A stretch of 64,000 bases of DNA. Source: a virus. Positions 25,262 to 34,095 of the stretch are shown here, piece by piece. Location of the stretch: IMG/VR virus record IMGVR_UViG_3300031758_000004, positions 1 to 64,000 of that record; one strand, given 5' to 3'. Every line of letters starts with the position of its first letter. The first letter of the stretch is position 1. Position numbers and translations under genes: made by a program. Under the pieces are notes generated by a model. It did no database searches. It saw nothing but the letters and a program-made list of their open reading frames with translations, and was not told the DNA's origin.

Positions 25262-26788
25262 ATGCTTATTGAAACACAATATTTGACAAATACGAAGAAA
25301 TTAGTTTGTAGTTATGTAGATAAAACCGGTGATATAAAACTTAAATATTATGACTGGGATAATCCAGTTAAATACGTTACTTGTGAGGAGAATGATCCTC
25401 AAAAACATCCAACTTATAAATCTTGGGATGGTAAATCAGTAAAATTGGTTCAAGTTGAGAGACCTGATAGATACGCAATCTATGAGTATTTAGACGCACT
25501 TCCAAAAGAAGAACAAGATGAGTTGTTTGAGTTTAACCTACCAAAGATTTACTTTATAGATATTGAAACTGAAATTATTGATGGTTTTCCTGAAGCTGCT
25601 GATATTAAAGATCAGCAAGGTAATGTTATACAAGAAGGAGCAGCTACTCAAGTTCTTTCAATATCAATTGTTTATGACGATAAAATTATCTTATTAGGTT
25701 TAAAGGATATGCCTGAAGATATGCAAGAACGTATAAGAACTAACACAAATAAATACTTTAAGAAATTTAATTCAGATTATAAGTTTAAGTATGTTAAGTA
25801 TGATGATGAGTTTGATATGTTATATGCTTTCTTTCATAAAATGGTTCCTAAAATGCCACTTTTAACTGGATGGAACTTCTTGAACTATGACTGGTTGTAT
25901 TTAGTAAACCGTTCTAGAAAAATATCCAAATGGATGAATGGTAAAGAATATAGAATCAATCCAAATGAATCATCGCCTTTAAAAAGATTGAATAAAATGT
26001 GGGGAACTGATTTTGAGGTACCAGCACATAGAATGATCTTTGATTACATGCAATTATATGAAATTTGTGATACTTCAATCAAGGTAAAAGAGTCATCATC
26101 ATTAGACTTTGTTTCTCAGAAATTAGTTGGTGTTGATAAAATTAAATATACAGGATCATTACAAAAACTTTATGAGGATGATTTTGAAACTTTTATGTAT
26201 TATAACGCTGTCGATAGTGTCTTAGTACAAAAAATTCACGAAGCAAGAAACTATATCTCTATTGTTTATGCGATCTCTTCATTATCGAGAATTAGAATTG
26301 TTGATGTTGTTTCTCAAATGAATAATGCTTTAGCTTCTTTAGCAATCACAGAAGGAGTTTTAAGAAATCGATTTAGAGAAATGGATAATATAGTTCTTTT
26401 CAAAGACGAAAAGGGAGATGGTGAATCAACTATTGCAGGTGGATGGGTTAAAGATCCAGTAGTCGGAATGAACAGATGGTGTGTTACTTATGATTTCAGC
26501 TCACTTTATCCCACAACACAACGTCAGTTTTACATAGCCCCTGAAAACTTCGTTGGTGTTCAATCAAGTAGAGATAAAACTATGTGTGAAAATGGTAGAG
26601 AAATTGATTTAAATAATCATGTGTTATGTGTAAATGGTGTAGTTTTCGAGAAAAGGTTATCACCCACACTCAAGATGTTGGAAGATATATATGCCGATAG
26701 AAAATATAATAAAAATATCATGATGAGCAAAAAGGAAGAGCTTAAAAAAGTACTTGATATGATCAAAGAATTGGAAAATGATATTTAA
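25262..26788 (+). CDS. Family B DNA polymerase, N-terminal fragment (gp43A-like)
   Basis: 508 residues. The 3'-5' exonuclease motifs are present: FIDIETE (D100, E102), GWNFLNYDW and YYNAVDSVLV. The palm begins with motif A YDFSSLYPTTQRQ (D411) and continues to YADRKYNKN. The protein ends at ELENDI just before the K-x(3)-N-S-x-Y-G helix and the D-T-D motif C, so the catalytic centre is incomplete. A homing endonuclease gene starts 10 bp downstream. Split gp43A/gp43B polymerases with an endonuclease between them are known in some T4-like phages. No C-terminal half is present in this window. Confidence 0.9.
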   Translation: MLIETQYLTNTKKLVCSYVDKTGDIKLKYYDWDNPVKYVTCEENDPQKHPTYKSWDGKSVKLVQVERPDRYAIYEYLDALPKEEQDELFEFNLPKIYFIDIETEIIDGFPEAADIKDQQGNVIQEGAATQVLSISIVYDDKIILLGLKDMPEDMQERIRTNTNKYFKKFNSDYKFKYVKYDDEFDMLYAFFHKMVPKMPLLTGWNFLNYDWLYLVNRSRKISKWMNGKEYRINPNESSPLKRLNKMWGTDFEVPAHRMIFDYMQLYEICDTSIKVKESSSLDFVSQKLVGVDKIKYTGSLQKLYEDDFETFMYYNAVDSVLVQKIHEARNYISIVYAISSLSRIRIVDVVSQMNNALASLAITEGVLRNRFREMDNIVLFKDEKGDGESTIAGGWVKDPVVGMNRWCVTYDFSSLYPTTQRQFYIAPENFVGVQSSRDKTMCENGREIDLNNHVLCVNGVVFEKRLSPTLKMLEDIYADRKYNKNIMMSKKEELKKVLDMIKELENDI

Positions 26789-26795
26789 TATATAA
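26785..26795 (+). promoter_or_regulatory. TTAATATATAA motif overlapping polymerase stop
   Basis: The motif overlaps the last codons of the polymerase fragment and lies 3 bp before the endonuclease ATG. The inserted gene may carry its own late-type promoter. Confidence 0.4.
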
Positions 26796-26798
26796 TTA

Positions 26799-27767
26799 AT
26801 GGCTATTAAAATAGATAAAGATGAAATTTATAAAAGACTTAAATTAAAACACCCAGAATATACATTTGATATGAGTGATTATTTAAACACACATTCAAAA
26901 ATAAAAACGATCTGTGATAAAGGTCATGAATCTATACAAACTGTTAAGAATTTATTAAAAGGACATGGATGTAATACTTGTGGTAATAATAGATCTTCAG
27001 AAAAACAAAAGTCGAATTTTGATGATGTTCTAAAAAAGTTTAGAAGTAAACATGGTGATAAATACGACTATTCTGATTTTGTTTATAAAAAAAATAGAAT
27101 AAATTCCACTATAAACTGCCCTGAGCACGGACCTTTTCAACAATCAGCTTGGTCACATATGAATGGAAATGGGTGTGCATCTTGTTCAAATAATAAAAAA
27201 TTAGATACTGAAAATTTTATAAAAAGAGCAAAGAGTGTACACACTATTAATTATGATTATTCAAACGTAGAATATGTTAACATGAAAACACCGGTTACTA
27301 TAATATGTCCAAAACATGGACCTTTCACTCAAGTACCAGCTACTCATGTTATATCAGGATCCGGATGTCCTGTGTGCTCACAATCATATGGAGAGAGATT
27401 AATTGAACTTTTCTTAAATAAAAATAAAATAAGTTATGTGAGACAGAAGAAGTTCAAAGAGTGTTCTTATAAACAATTACTACCTTTTGACTTTTTCTTA
27501 CCTGAATATAACACTTGTATAGAATTTAATGGAATACAGCATTATCAACCAGTTGAGTTATTTGGTGGCGAACCTAATTACAAACTTACTATATTAAGAG
27601 ATAGTATAAAACAAAAGTTTTGTGATGATAATAGTATTAAACTGATTATAATTAAACAAGATAGAAAACATATAGATAAAAAGGATGTTAATCTACAAAT
27701 AGAGAATATAATAAATATATTGAATATCAAGGAATCATTTAAGATTTTTAAAATTCAAAGATTATAA
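26799..27767 (+). CDS. Zinc-knuckle repeat + PD-(D/E)xK homing endonuclease (copy 2)
   Basis: 322 residues, same architecture as the gene at 13997. Three knuckle repeats, the first degenerate (CDKGHESIQ...GHGCNTC), precede a nuclease domain with FDFFLPEYNTCIEFNGIQHY. It sits exactly where the DNA polymerase gene is broken, implying insertion into a cleavable homing site in the polymerase gene. It ends before a terminator shared with the leftward genes. Confidence 0.85.
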   Translation: MAIKIDKDEIYKRLKLKHPEYTFDMSDYLNTHSKIKTICDKGHESIQTVKNLLKGHGCNTCGNNRSSEKQKSNFDDVLKKFRSKHGDKYDYSDFVYKKNRINSTINCPEHGPFQQSAWSHMNGNGCASCSNNKKLDTENFIKRAKSVHTINYDYSNVEYVNMKTPVTIICPKHGPFTQVPATHVISGSGCPVCSQSYGERLIELFLNKNKISYVRQKKFKECSYKQLLPFDFFLPEYNTCIEFNGIQHYQPVELFGGEPNYKLTILRDSIKQKFCDDNSIKLIIIKQDRKHIDKKDVNLQIENIINILNIKESFKIFKIQRL

Positions 27768-27780
27768 ACTATAAAATGAA

Positions 27781-27802
27781 ACCACTCAATCGAGTGGTTT
27801 TA
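27781..27802. terminator. Intrinsic terminator between convergent genes
   Basis: ACCACTC and GAGTGGT around AATC, with short flanking A- and T-tracts. Confidence 0.7.
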
Positions 27803-28465
27803 TACTTTTACGTATTTTATATCAAAATGAGGTAATTTTTCAGTAATTACTTTTCTAGCTTTTTTGATATACTTTGAATTATCATCATAAAAAATAGCTT
27901 TTTTAAATCCAGTTTCTTCAATTAATTGAACTATTTTATGACCTTTCCATTCACCTGCATTTCTATGATTTAAACTTGGGTACATATGTAAACCATATTT
28001 TGGTTTACTAAATCCTAAATCTTTAAGAGATTTTAAAATTTTATCTCTGATTATTTCTGGTCTAGCTGTTACAATACATTTATTTTCAACAGAATCATAA
28101 AGATCTTTTAAACTTTTAACCTCTTTTGGTAAACTATCATCTGATAGTGAAAACTCATTTGGTGGTAATAGATAAACTCTTAAACCTTTTCTTACCCAAT
28201 ACTTTGAATTCGATGGTATTTCTAATTGATTATTAGGATCTTCAAAATAAATTCTCCCATCTAAATATTTTAATAAATTTTTATCTACATCGATTTCATT
28301 TATACACTTATTGACTAACTCTTCAACACTAACATCTTCCTTTAAGTAGGGAATTGCTAACTCCTCAAATTCAGGAGTTTCAACTAATGTATCGTCAAAA
28401 TCAAAAATATATAAAATATCTTGATTGACGATACCTTTGAATTCAAAAAACTTTTTAATCTTCAT
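27800..28465 (-). CDS. HAD-superfamily hydrolase
   Basis: 221 residues from the ATG at 28465, which overlaps the previous gene by 11 bp and gives the N-terminus MKIKKFFEFKG. A longer frame from 28480 is less likely. HAD motifs: YIFDFDDTLVET (motif I), IVTARP (motif II, Thr), KGHKI (motif III Lys) and IFYDDNSKYI (motif IV). This is a phosphatase of the T4 PseT-phosphatase-like or RNA-repair-like HAD type. The substrate is unknown. The N-terminus matches the capsid-targeting-like pattern shared by many genes here. Confidence 0.8.
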   Translation of the reverse strand: MKIKKFFEFKGIVNQDILYIFDFDDTLVETPEFEELAIPYLKEDVSVEELVNKCINEIDVDKNLLKYLDGRIYFEDPNNQLEIPSNSKYWVRKGLRVYLLPPNEFSLSDDSLPKEVKSLKDLYDSVENKCIVTARPEIIRDKILKSLKDLGFSKPKYGLHMYPSLNHRNAGEWKGHKIVQLIEETGFKKAIFYDDNSKYIKKARKVITEKLPHFDIKYVKV

Positions 28466-28637
28466 AAAAAAATATCTCATTTAGAAGTGATTTTATACCA
28501 TCTCCAAAATGTTCAATACACATAGTATATATTTCTTCTGAAAATTCATATCCTTCAATAATTAAAGAATTGACATATTCTTTTACATCTTCTGATGTTG
28601 TGTATATGTTAAAATCATCATAATCTAGTAAATACAT
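28455..28637 (-). CDS. Small acidic hypothetical protein
   Basis: 60 residues (MYLLDYDDFNIYTT...), mostly helical and acidic. Not recognised. It overlaps the HAD gene by 11 bp, so the two are probably cotranslated. An AAATATATAAG motif lies upstream on the minus strand. Confidence 0.5.
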   Translation of the reverse strand: MYLLDYDDFNIYTTSEDVKEYVNSLIIEGYEFSEEIYTMCIEHFGDGIKSLLNEIFFYED

Positions 28638-28696
28638 AAGGGAAAAAAGTTTATTTTTCTTATATATTTACTAAAAAATATAAAAAACCTCTTTTT

Positions 28697-29674
28697 TTAA
28701 ACATTTTTTATAAGATTTACGAATTCTTTGAAACTTTTAATACTTTCATTTAAAATTTCATCTAAAATAGAATTTAACTTAGAGTAATCCTTGTATGATA
28801 TTCTAAATAATTTTATATTGTTATTTTTACAATAATCATTTTTACTTATATCTCTCAATTTCTGATTGTTAAACTCCGCATCACCTCCAAATCTCACTCT
28901 TGGTTCAAAATGTTGAATACCATCATATTCAATACATATATTTTTTAATGGTAAAAAGAAATCCATCTTTAATTTAGTTCCAGGTATTATTCTTTGTTCT
29001 TCAAATTTTATATTTTTAGATATAAGAAAATTTCTTATAAATTTCTCACCCTTTGATATTATATTTCTATAACAAACAGGACATCCTTGTCCAGATAAAT
29101 GTTTATCAGGTCTTTGTTTAAATTCACCATGATCAGGACATATTATAATAGATGCTTCTCTATTATTTATATACTCAAATTTTGAATAATCATATTTATT
29201 TTGGTGTATTATATTAGATCTTTCTGTAAATATATCTCTTGTTAATTTATTTTTACCACACAAATTACATCCTTGATTTTGTCTTAAATGATTATTTAAT
29301 CTTTTAGAGAAAAAGCCATGTACCGGACATATTATATCACTTATAACAGCAGTTTGCCCTGTTCCATTTATTTTGCATTTAGAATAATCATAATCATACA
29401 TTTTTTCCAATCTATCAATAATTGTTTTATCATCTAACTTGTTTAATTTTTTAACTCCCGTTAATTTCTCCGCAATTTTCAATTGTGAACACTTTTTACA
29501 ACCATTTCCATTCATATGTGATTTAGGTATTTGTTCAAAATAACCATGTATCGGGCATTTAATTTTAACAGGTGTGTATTGATTTATATAATTAACATTA
29601 TCATAATTAAATTTATCACCATGTTTATCTTTTGATCTATCTATAAACTCTTCATATGTTATCTTTTTTGGCAT
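28697..29674 (-). CDS. Zinc-knuckle repeat + PD-(D/E)xK homing endonuclease (copy 3)
   Basis: 325 residues from the ATG at 29674 (MPKKITYEEF). A longer in-frame start at 29815 would be antisense to the helicase gene and was rejected. Knuckle repeats include CPIHGYFEQIPKSH and CPDHGEFKQRPDKHL. The nuclease core has MDFFLPLKNICIEYDGIQHF. It is divergent from the DinG-like helicase gene, with a shared TATATA-type promoter region. Confidence 0.85.
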   Translation of the reverse strand: MPKKITYEEFIDRSKDKHGDKFNYDNVNYINQYTPVKIKCPIHGYFEQIPKSHMNGNGCKKCSQLKIAEKLTGVKKLNKLDDKTIIDRLEKMYDYDYSKCKINGTGQTAVISDIICPVHGFFSKRLNNHLRQNQGCNLCGKNKLTRDIFTERSNIIHQNKYDYSKFEYINNREASIIICPDHGEFKQRPDKHLSGQGCPVCYRNIISKGEKFIRNFLISKNIKFEEQRIIPGTKLKMDFFLPLKNICIEYDGIQHFEPRVRFGGDAEFNNQKLRDISKNDYCKNNNIKLFRISYKDYSKLNSILDEILNESIKSFKEFVNLIKNV

Positions 29675-29714
29675 AAACTTTAATAAAACTTTATCATATA
29701 TATTAAAAAAAAGT

Positions 29715-31382
29715 ATGTCACTTAAAAAAGATTTAGCAAAATTTAAACCAAGAAAAGAACAGAAGGAAGCATTGGAATTTATAGATTCGGAATATAATAA
29801 AAATAAACTAAACAAGTTCTATCTACTTAATCTACCAGTTGGTACGGGTAAATCTTACTTAGCCTTAATGATTGCAGACTGGTATAAAAAGAATGTAAGT
29901 AAATTCGCAAGAGTTGATGTTATCACTAACAGTAAAATTCTACAAGACCAATACTCAGAAACTTACGAATCAATTTCTGATTTAAAGGGTAAAGAGAATT
30001 ATGAATGTGAATCTTATTCTTGTTCTTGTGCTCAAGGTGGTGAGTTTAATAGACTTAATAAAACAACTTGTGAATCTTGTCCATATACAAACGCTAGAGA
30101 GAACTATATTAGTGGTGGAATCTCTTTAACAAACTTTTATCTTTATATTCTTTATGCGATTTATAATCAAAAGTTAATGGAATCAAGAGGAGCTAGAGTT
30201 TTAATTGTTGATGAGTGTCATGAATTTGATGATGTTATGTCTGACTTTATCTCCATTAAGATAACTGAGACAATAGTTAAGAGGTTTAAATTTTCAAATG
30301 AATATGAGATTTTGAAAAAGTTAAAAGCTGTGAATACTATTCAATCATATGTTGATTTTCTTTCATATTTTAATGGTGAAATTTTAGATACCGTTGAGGG
30401 AATGGAGAAAGGAATGGTTAATACAAAAAGAGATGTTAAATCTGATAAAAGAGATTTGAAAATCTCAAAAGTTTTAAATAGTAAAAATAGTGACGTTAAG
30501 TTAATGAACTTAGTTACAGATTTAAAACAATACCAATTAAAAATAGAAGTATTCTTAAAAGAATATAAGGAAAATCCAAATAACTGGGTATTGGAATCTA
30601 ATTGGAATGAAAAAGCTAGACAAAAAGAATTATCCTTAGAACCAATTTGGTCTTTTGATTACTTAGATAAGTATGTTTTTGCTCACTATGATATGGTTTT
30701 TCTTATGTCTGGAACTATTTTAGATAAGAACTTATTTTGTAATCTAAACGGATTAGATGTTAGTAAAGCTGTTTACTATTCAATTGGATCTCCTTTTCCA
30801 TTAAAGAATAGACCTATTTTTTATATGCCATTGGGTAAGATGTCATTTAAAACAAAAGAAGAAACTTTTAAAAGATATATTCCTTATATACAGAAATTAT
30901 TAGATAAATATAAAGGTAAAAAAGGAGTTATACACACAAATTCTTTTGAACTGGCTAAATGGATTGAAGATTCAATTAAAGATCCAAGACTTATTTTCCA
31001 CGATTCATCTAATAAAGATGAGGTTTTGAAAATGCACTTTGAAAGTACAGAACCAACTGTTATTGTTAGTCCTTCAATGGATACAGGCGTTAGTTTTGAT
31101 AATGATAAAGCCCGTTTTCAAATTATTGCTAAAATTCCTTATCCTTCTTTAGCATCTCAGAAAAACAAAATGAGACAAGTCAATAATCCGGATTGGTATA
31201 GTTGGAAGACCTGTGCTGGGTTAGTACAAATGACTGGTAGACCAGTTAGATCTATAACTGATTATGCTGATACTATTGTATTAGATGGTGGATTTGGTGA
31301 TGTTATAAAACACTCTTCTCATTTTTTACCAGATTGGATTCAAGAGGCAATCAAAAGAGTAAATGTTAAAATAGACGCATAA
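29715..31382 (+). CDS. DinG/XPD-like superfamily 2 helicase
   Basis: 555 residues. It has Walker A NLPVGTGKSY (about 40-49), Walker B IVDECHEFDD, and between them four cysteines (C-x(4)-C-x-C...C-x(2)-C) in the position of the XPD/DinG iron-sulphur cluster. C-terminal motifs are SGTILD, SPSMDTGVSFDN and the arginine-finger-like QMTGRPVRS. The role is 5'-3' DNA unwinding in repair or replication. It is flanked by an endonuclease gene and a strong terminator. Confidence 0.85.
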   Translation: MSLKKDLAKFKPRKEQKEALEFIDSEYNKNKLNKFYLLNLPVGTGKSYLALMIADWYKKNVSKFARVDVITNSKILQDQYSETYESISDLKGKENYECESYSCSCAQGGEFNRLNKTTCESCPYTNARENYISGGISLTNFYLYILYAIYNQKLMESRGARVLIVDECHEFDDVMSDFISIKITETIVKRFKFSNEYEILKKLKAVNTIQSYVDFLSYFNGEILDTVEGMEKGMVNTKRDVKSDKRDLKISKVLNSKNSDVKLMNLVTDLKQYQLKIEVFLKEYKENPNNWVLESNWNEKARQKELSLEPIWSFDYLDKYVFAHYDMVFLMSGTILDKNLFCNLNGLDVSKAVYYSIGSPFPLKNRPIFYMPLGKMSFKTKEETFKRYIPYIQKLLDKYKGKKGVIHTNSFELAKWIEDSIKDPRLIFHDSSNKDEVLKMHFESTEPTVIVSPSMDTGVSFDNDKARFQIIAKIPYPSLASQKNKMRQVNNPDWYSWKTCAGLVQMTGRPVRSITDYADTIVLDGGFGDVIKHSSHFLPDWIQEAIKRVNVKIDA

Positions 31383-31410
31383 AAAAACTCACCAATTTGG
31401 TGAGTTTTTT
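31382..31410. terminator. Bidirectional intrinsic terminator
   Basis: A7 CTCACC, loop, GGTGAG T6, between convergent genes. Confidence 0.9.
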
Positions 31411-31435
31411 GTTTATAATTCGATGATACGTCAAA

Positions 31436-32059
31436 TTATTTCTTTTTATTTTTAGCTTCTTTAGCTGCTTTTTTCATTGGCTCTTTTTTATCACCATCTT
31501 TATCTAAATCTAAGAAATCTGGTTTAGCACCTTTTTTACCACCTTTTTTCTCATCTTTATCCTCTTTTTTACCTTCTTTCTCAGCTTTCTTTTTATCTAA
31601 ATAAGCTTTGAAACCAGCATTCATTTTTTCATTGAAACCTTTGAAAGACTCAACATAAGTATCTTCTTCAAAATTTTCATCCTCATCTTCGTCTTCATCA
31701 GAACCAAAATCTTCGTGAGAATACTCATCTTCTTCGTGAGAAAAATCTTCTTCGTCTTCATGACCAAAATCTTCGTGAGAATACTCATCCTCTTCATCGT
31801 TACACGGTTCACATTCTTCTTCATCAGAACCAAAATTATCAAATGATGAAATTCTTGATCCACCTAATGATGAATCTTCTTCATCACCCCAATTTTCTTC
31901 ATCATGATTAAATTCATCACCTTCTTCTTCGTCATGACCATAGAAATCATCTTCGTGACCGAAATCACCTTCTTCTTCATCATGACCATAGAAATCATCT
32001 TCTCTTTCAATTTCAGATTCAGGGTTGAAAAATTCATTAATTTTCTTTATAAATCTCAT
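31436..32059 (-). CDS. Acidic His/Asp/Glu repeat protein with EF-hand-like motif, probable head-core or internal protein
   Basis: 207 residues. The N-terminus MRFIKKINEFFNPE fits the capsid-targeting-like pattern. Residues about 20-130 are imperfect repeats of DDFYGHDEEEGD and EYSHEDFGHED types, extremely acidic with regular His. The C-terminal 55 residues switch to Lys-rich, containing FLDLDKDGDKKEPMKKA, an EF-hand-like D-x-D-x-D-G loop. T4-type prohead core and internal proteins are similarly charge-segregated, so a scaffolding or DNA-associated packaged role is plausible but inferred. Its complement also holds a long open frame, an artefact of composition. Confidence 0.65.
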   Translation of the reverse strand: MRFIKKINEFFNPESEIEREDDFYGHDEEEGDFGHEDDFYGHDEEEGDEFNHDEENWGDEEDSSLGGSRISSFDNFGSDEEECEPCNDEEDEYSHEDFGHEDEEDFSHEEDEYSHEDFGSDEDEDEDENFEEDTYVESFKGFNEKMNAGFKAYLDKKKAEKEGKKEDKDEKKGGKKGAKPDFLDLDKDGDKKEPMKKAAKEAKNKKK

Positions 32060-32128
32060 TTTATACGTTTTATTTTTAATTATATATTATTTTTTAAAAA
32101 CCGTTTTTTTACTTTTTATATATACATT

Positions 32129-33181
32129 ATGAAAGTTTTTAATTATTCAGAATTCTTGTTAGAAGAAGCAGGTGAAAGACTTAAAGGTCTATTTAAGTTA
32201 TCCAGAGAAGTTAAACATAAATTAAATATAATTATCAATAATTTTGATGATTCAGTGGGTAAAGCTTTGTTAGAATTAGATAGAAGTGAACAAGAAATGA
32301 CTTATATAAATCTACATAGTGAAGATAAAATACTTTATGTTCCAATGGATAAAGTCAAATCTTTTTTTGATAATCCAAGTGTTAATAGATTTGTTAAAAA
32401 ACAAAATCTAAATGATTTAATTAGAATTTACGAATTTAAACCAGATCCAGGAAAACTATATAATTATTATTTTGATACAAAGTTATCATTTACTGAGATT
32501 TATGTTGGTAGATTTGTTAAAAAATTATTAGGTGATACATTTAGTGATAAAGATATATCACTATTTGTGGAAAGATGGGTATCAACAAATACAAGTGGAA
32601 CTTTTCAAATATGGGGAACTGATAAAGTATTAGATGCTTATTGTACAGGTAATTATGAAGAATACTTGGGATCAACTTTAGACCATTCTTGTATGAATGA
32701 TGATCATTCTGTTAATTTTTATAGAGCTTGTCCAGGAGTTAAAATATTGGTACTACTTGATGATCAAGAATCTATAAAGGGTAGAGCTCTTCTTTGGGAA
32801 ACAACTTCTGGTAAAAAATTAATGGATAGAGTTTATTATAATACAGAGGCTGATTATCAAAAGTTTATGAAGTGGGCTATAGATAATGACTATTATACAA
32901 GAAGCAAGACTAGTAATTCAATTGACGCTTTTCATTGGAAAGGAAGTCCGTTAGTAGTTACACTAAAAGAAAAAGTAGTTTTTCCTAATATAGATGAATA
33001 TAGAAATGAAGATTTTCCATATTTAGATACATTTTGTTATTCACAAGGTGGTTTTGGTATGAATTATGAACCATCTGAACCTGGTAAATATTATAAACTT
33101 CAAGAAACGGATGGAACGGTTGAAGAGTTTTTTAATATTGATCCAAGTCAAAGAGATATGACACAAGATGATAATTGGTAA
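32129..33181 (+). CDS. Hypothetical protein, probable packaged virion protein
   Basis: 350 residues from the ATG at 32129, which gives the N-terminus MKVFNYSEFLLEEAG, close to the T4 capsid-targeting form. An upstream in-frame extension runs antisense through the acidic gene and was rejected. The middle contains a pattern I have seen in other phage proteins: a CMND...FYRACPGVKILVL segment, GRALLWE and MDRVYYNTEADYQKF. Its function is unknown. A TTTATATATAC motif lies a few bases before the start. Confidence 0.65.
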   Translation: MKVFNYSEFLLEEAGERLKGLFKLSREVKHKLNIIINNFDDSVGKALLELDRSEQEMTYINLHSEDKILYVPMDKVKSFFDNPSVNRFVKKQNLNDLIRIYEFKPDPGKLYNYYFDTKLSFTEIYVGRFVKKLLGDTFSDKDISLFVERWVSTNTSGTFQIWGTDKVLDAYCTGNYEEYLGSTLDHSCMNDDHSVNFYRACPGVKILVLLDDQESIKGRALLWETTSGKKLMDRVYYNTEADYQKFMKWAIDNDYYTRSKTSNSIDAFHWKGSPLVVTLKEKVVFPNIDEYRNEDFPYLDTFCYSQGGFGMNYEPSEPGKYYKLQETDGTVEEFFNIDPSQRDMTQDDNW

Positions 33182-33188
33182 TCTAAAA

Positions 33189-33199
33189 TTAATATATAA
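33189..33199 (+). promoter_or_regulatory. TTAATATATAA motif
   Basis: Lies 3 bp before the ATG at 33203. Confidence 0.4.
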
Positions 33200-33202
33200 T
33201 AT

Positions 33203-34006
33203 ATGAAAATTAAAAGATATAACGATATTGTAGTTGACTCAATGGTTGAACATTTTATACAATCACTTGAAATGGTAACAGAATCAGATGAAACTGAAAA
33301 TGAAGATTATAAAAGTGTACTAAGAAAAATAGTAAGTGATTTAAATCTTAATTTTAGATTAATTGGGACATTTGGATTTGGAATTGGTGCTTTTATGCCA
33401 ATTATACTTAATATAATGAAAAATGCAAGTTTATCACAAGTTGAAATAACAAAAGAAACAGTAGTTTTATTAGCATTAACATCACTTTCAATTATTTATT
33501 TAGAAGAAAAGAAAACTAAATCACCTAAAGAAGAGGTTGAAATGACAAAGGATTCGAAATCTATGCTTGAGGAATTGAGAATGAGAGGTATTGGTGATGG
33601 AATTGTTAAAAAAGTTATTAAATGTTTGAAATCAGTAACAGGTGTTTTTAAAATATTTGGTAAACACGTTGGTGCTGTTATTGGTGGTATTATAGATATG
33701 TTTGCTTATGGTGCTATGTTAGCTCCTATTTGTGTTTCATTAGCTGATATAATCAATAAATATAAACTTAACTTAGACACAATGCCTGAAAACTTTCTAA
33801 TGTTAGCTAGTGGTGTTGCGACTATTGTTGCTAAACACACAATAGCTCATGTTATTAAAAAATTAAAAAGTAAATTAAAACTTCCAAAGAAAATTGAAGA
33901 TAAAATAGAAGATGAAGTGGAAGAAATGGAAGAACCGACTATACAAAAGACACTAGGAAATAGTCGTTTAGGATCTGAAATAATAAATGATAATAAAAAT
34001 AAGTAA
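33203..34006 (+). CDS. Membrane-spanning protein with capsid-targeting-like N-terminus
   Basis: 267 residues. The N-terminus is MKIKRYNDIVVDSMVEHF. Hydrophobic segments at about 55-75, 86-100, 155-180 and 195-215 are glycine- and alanine-rich (GTFGFGIGAFMPII, GAVIGGIIDMFAYGAMLAP). They suggest several membrane helices separated by basic linkers. The C-terminus is Lys/Glu-rich. A packaged membrane-active protein could help form a channel during DNA ejection, but this is inference. It closes with a terminator. Confidence 0.65.
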   Translation: MKIKRYNDIVVDSMVEHFIQSLEMVTESDETENEDYKSVLRKIVSDLNLNFRLIGTFGFGIGAFMPIILNIMKNASLSQVEITKETVVLLALTSLSIIYLEEKKTKSPKEEVEMTKDSKSMLEELRMRGIGDGIVKKVIKCLKSVTGVFKIFGKHVGAVIGGIIDMFAYGAMLAPICVSLADIINKYKLNLDTMPENFLMLASGVATIVAKHTIAHVIKKLKSKLKLPKKIEDKIEDEVEEMEEPTIQKTLGNSRLGSEIINDNKNK

Positions 34007-34011
34007 AAATG

Positions 34012-34039
34012 AAAATCCTTAATATAAGGATTTTTTTTA
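34012..34039 (+). terminator. Intrinsic terminator
   Basis: AATCCTTA and TAAGGATT around ATA, then a T8 tract. Confidence 0.85.
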
Positions 34040-34095
34040 TTTAAACAAAGATTAGTTTATTTATATAATTCATGATTAAAAAATAATTATTATAA

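Noticed and set aside
26700-26788. Intein N-fragment at the end of the DNA polymerase fragment
   Set aside because: The last residues are ordinary polymerase fingers-type helix (KKEELKKVLDMIKEL) with no Cys1 block A.
29675-29815. Extended start for the leftward endonuclease gene
   Set aside because: It is antisense to the helicase gene; the family N-terminus matches the ATG at 29674.
31904-32128. N-terminal extension of the 32129 gene (75 extra codons)
   Set aside because: It runs antisense through the acidic repeat gene and gives a composition-driven Phe/Ile-rich sequence; the ATG at 32129 follows a promoter-like motif and gives a typical leader.
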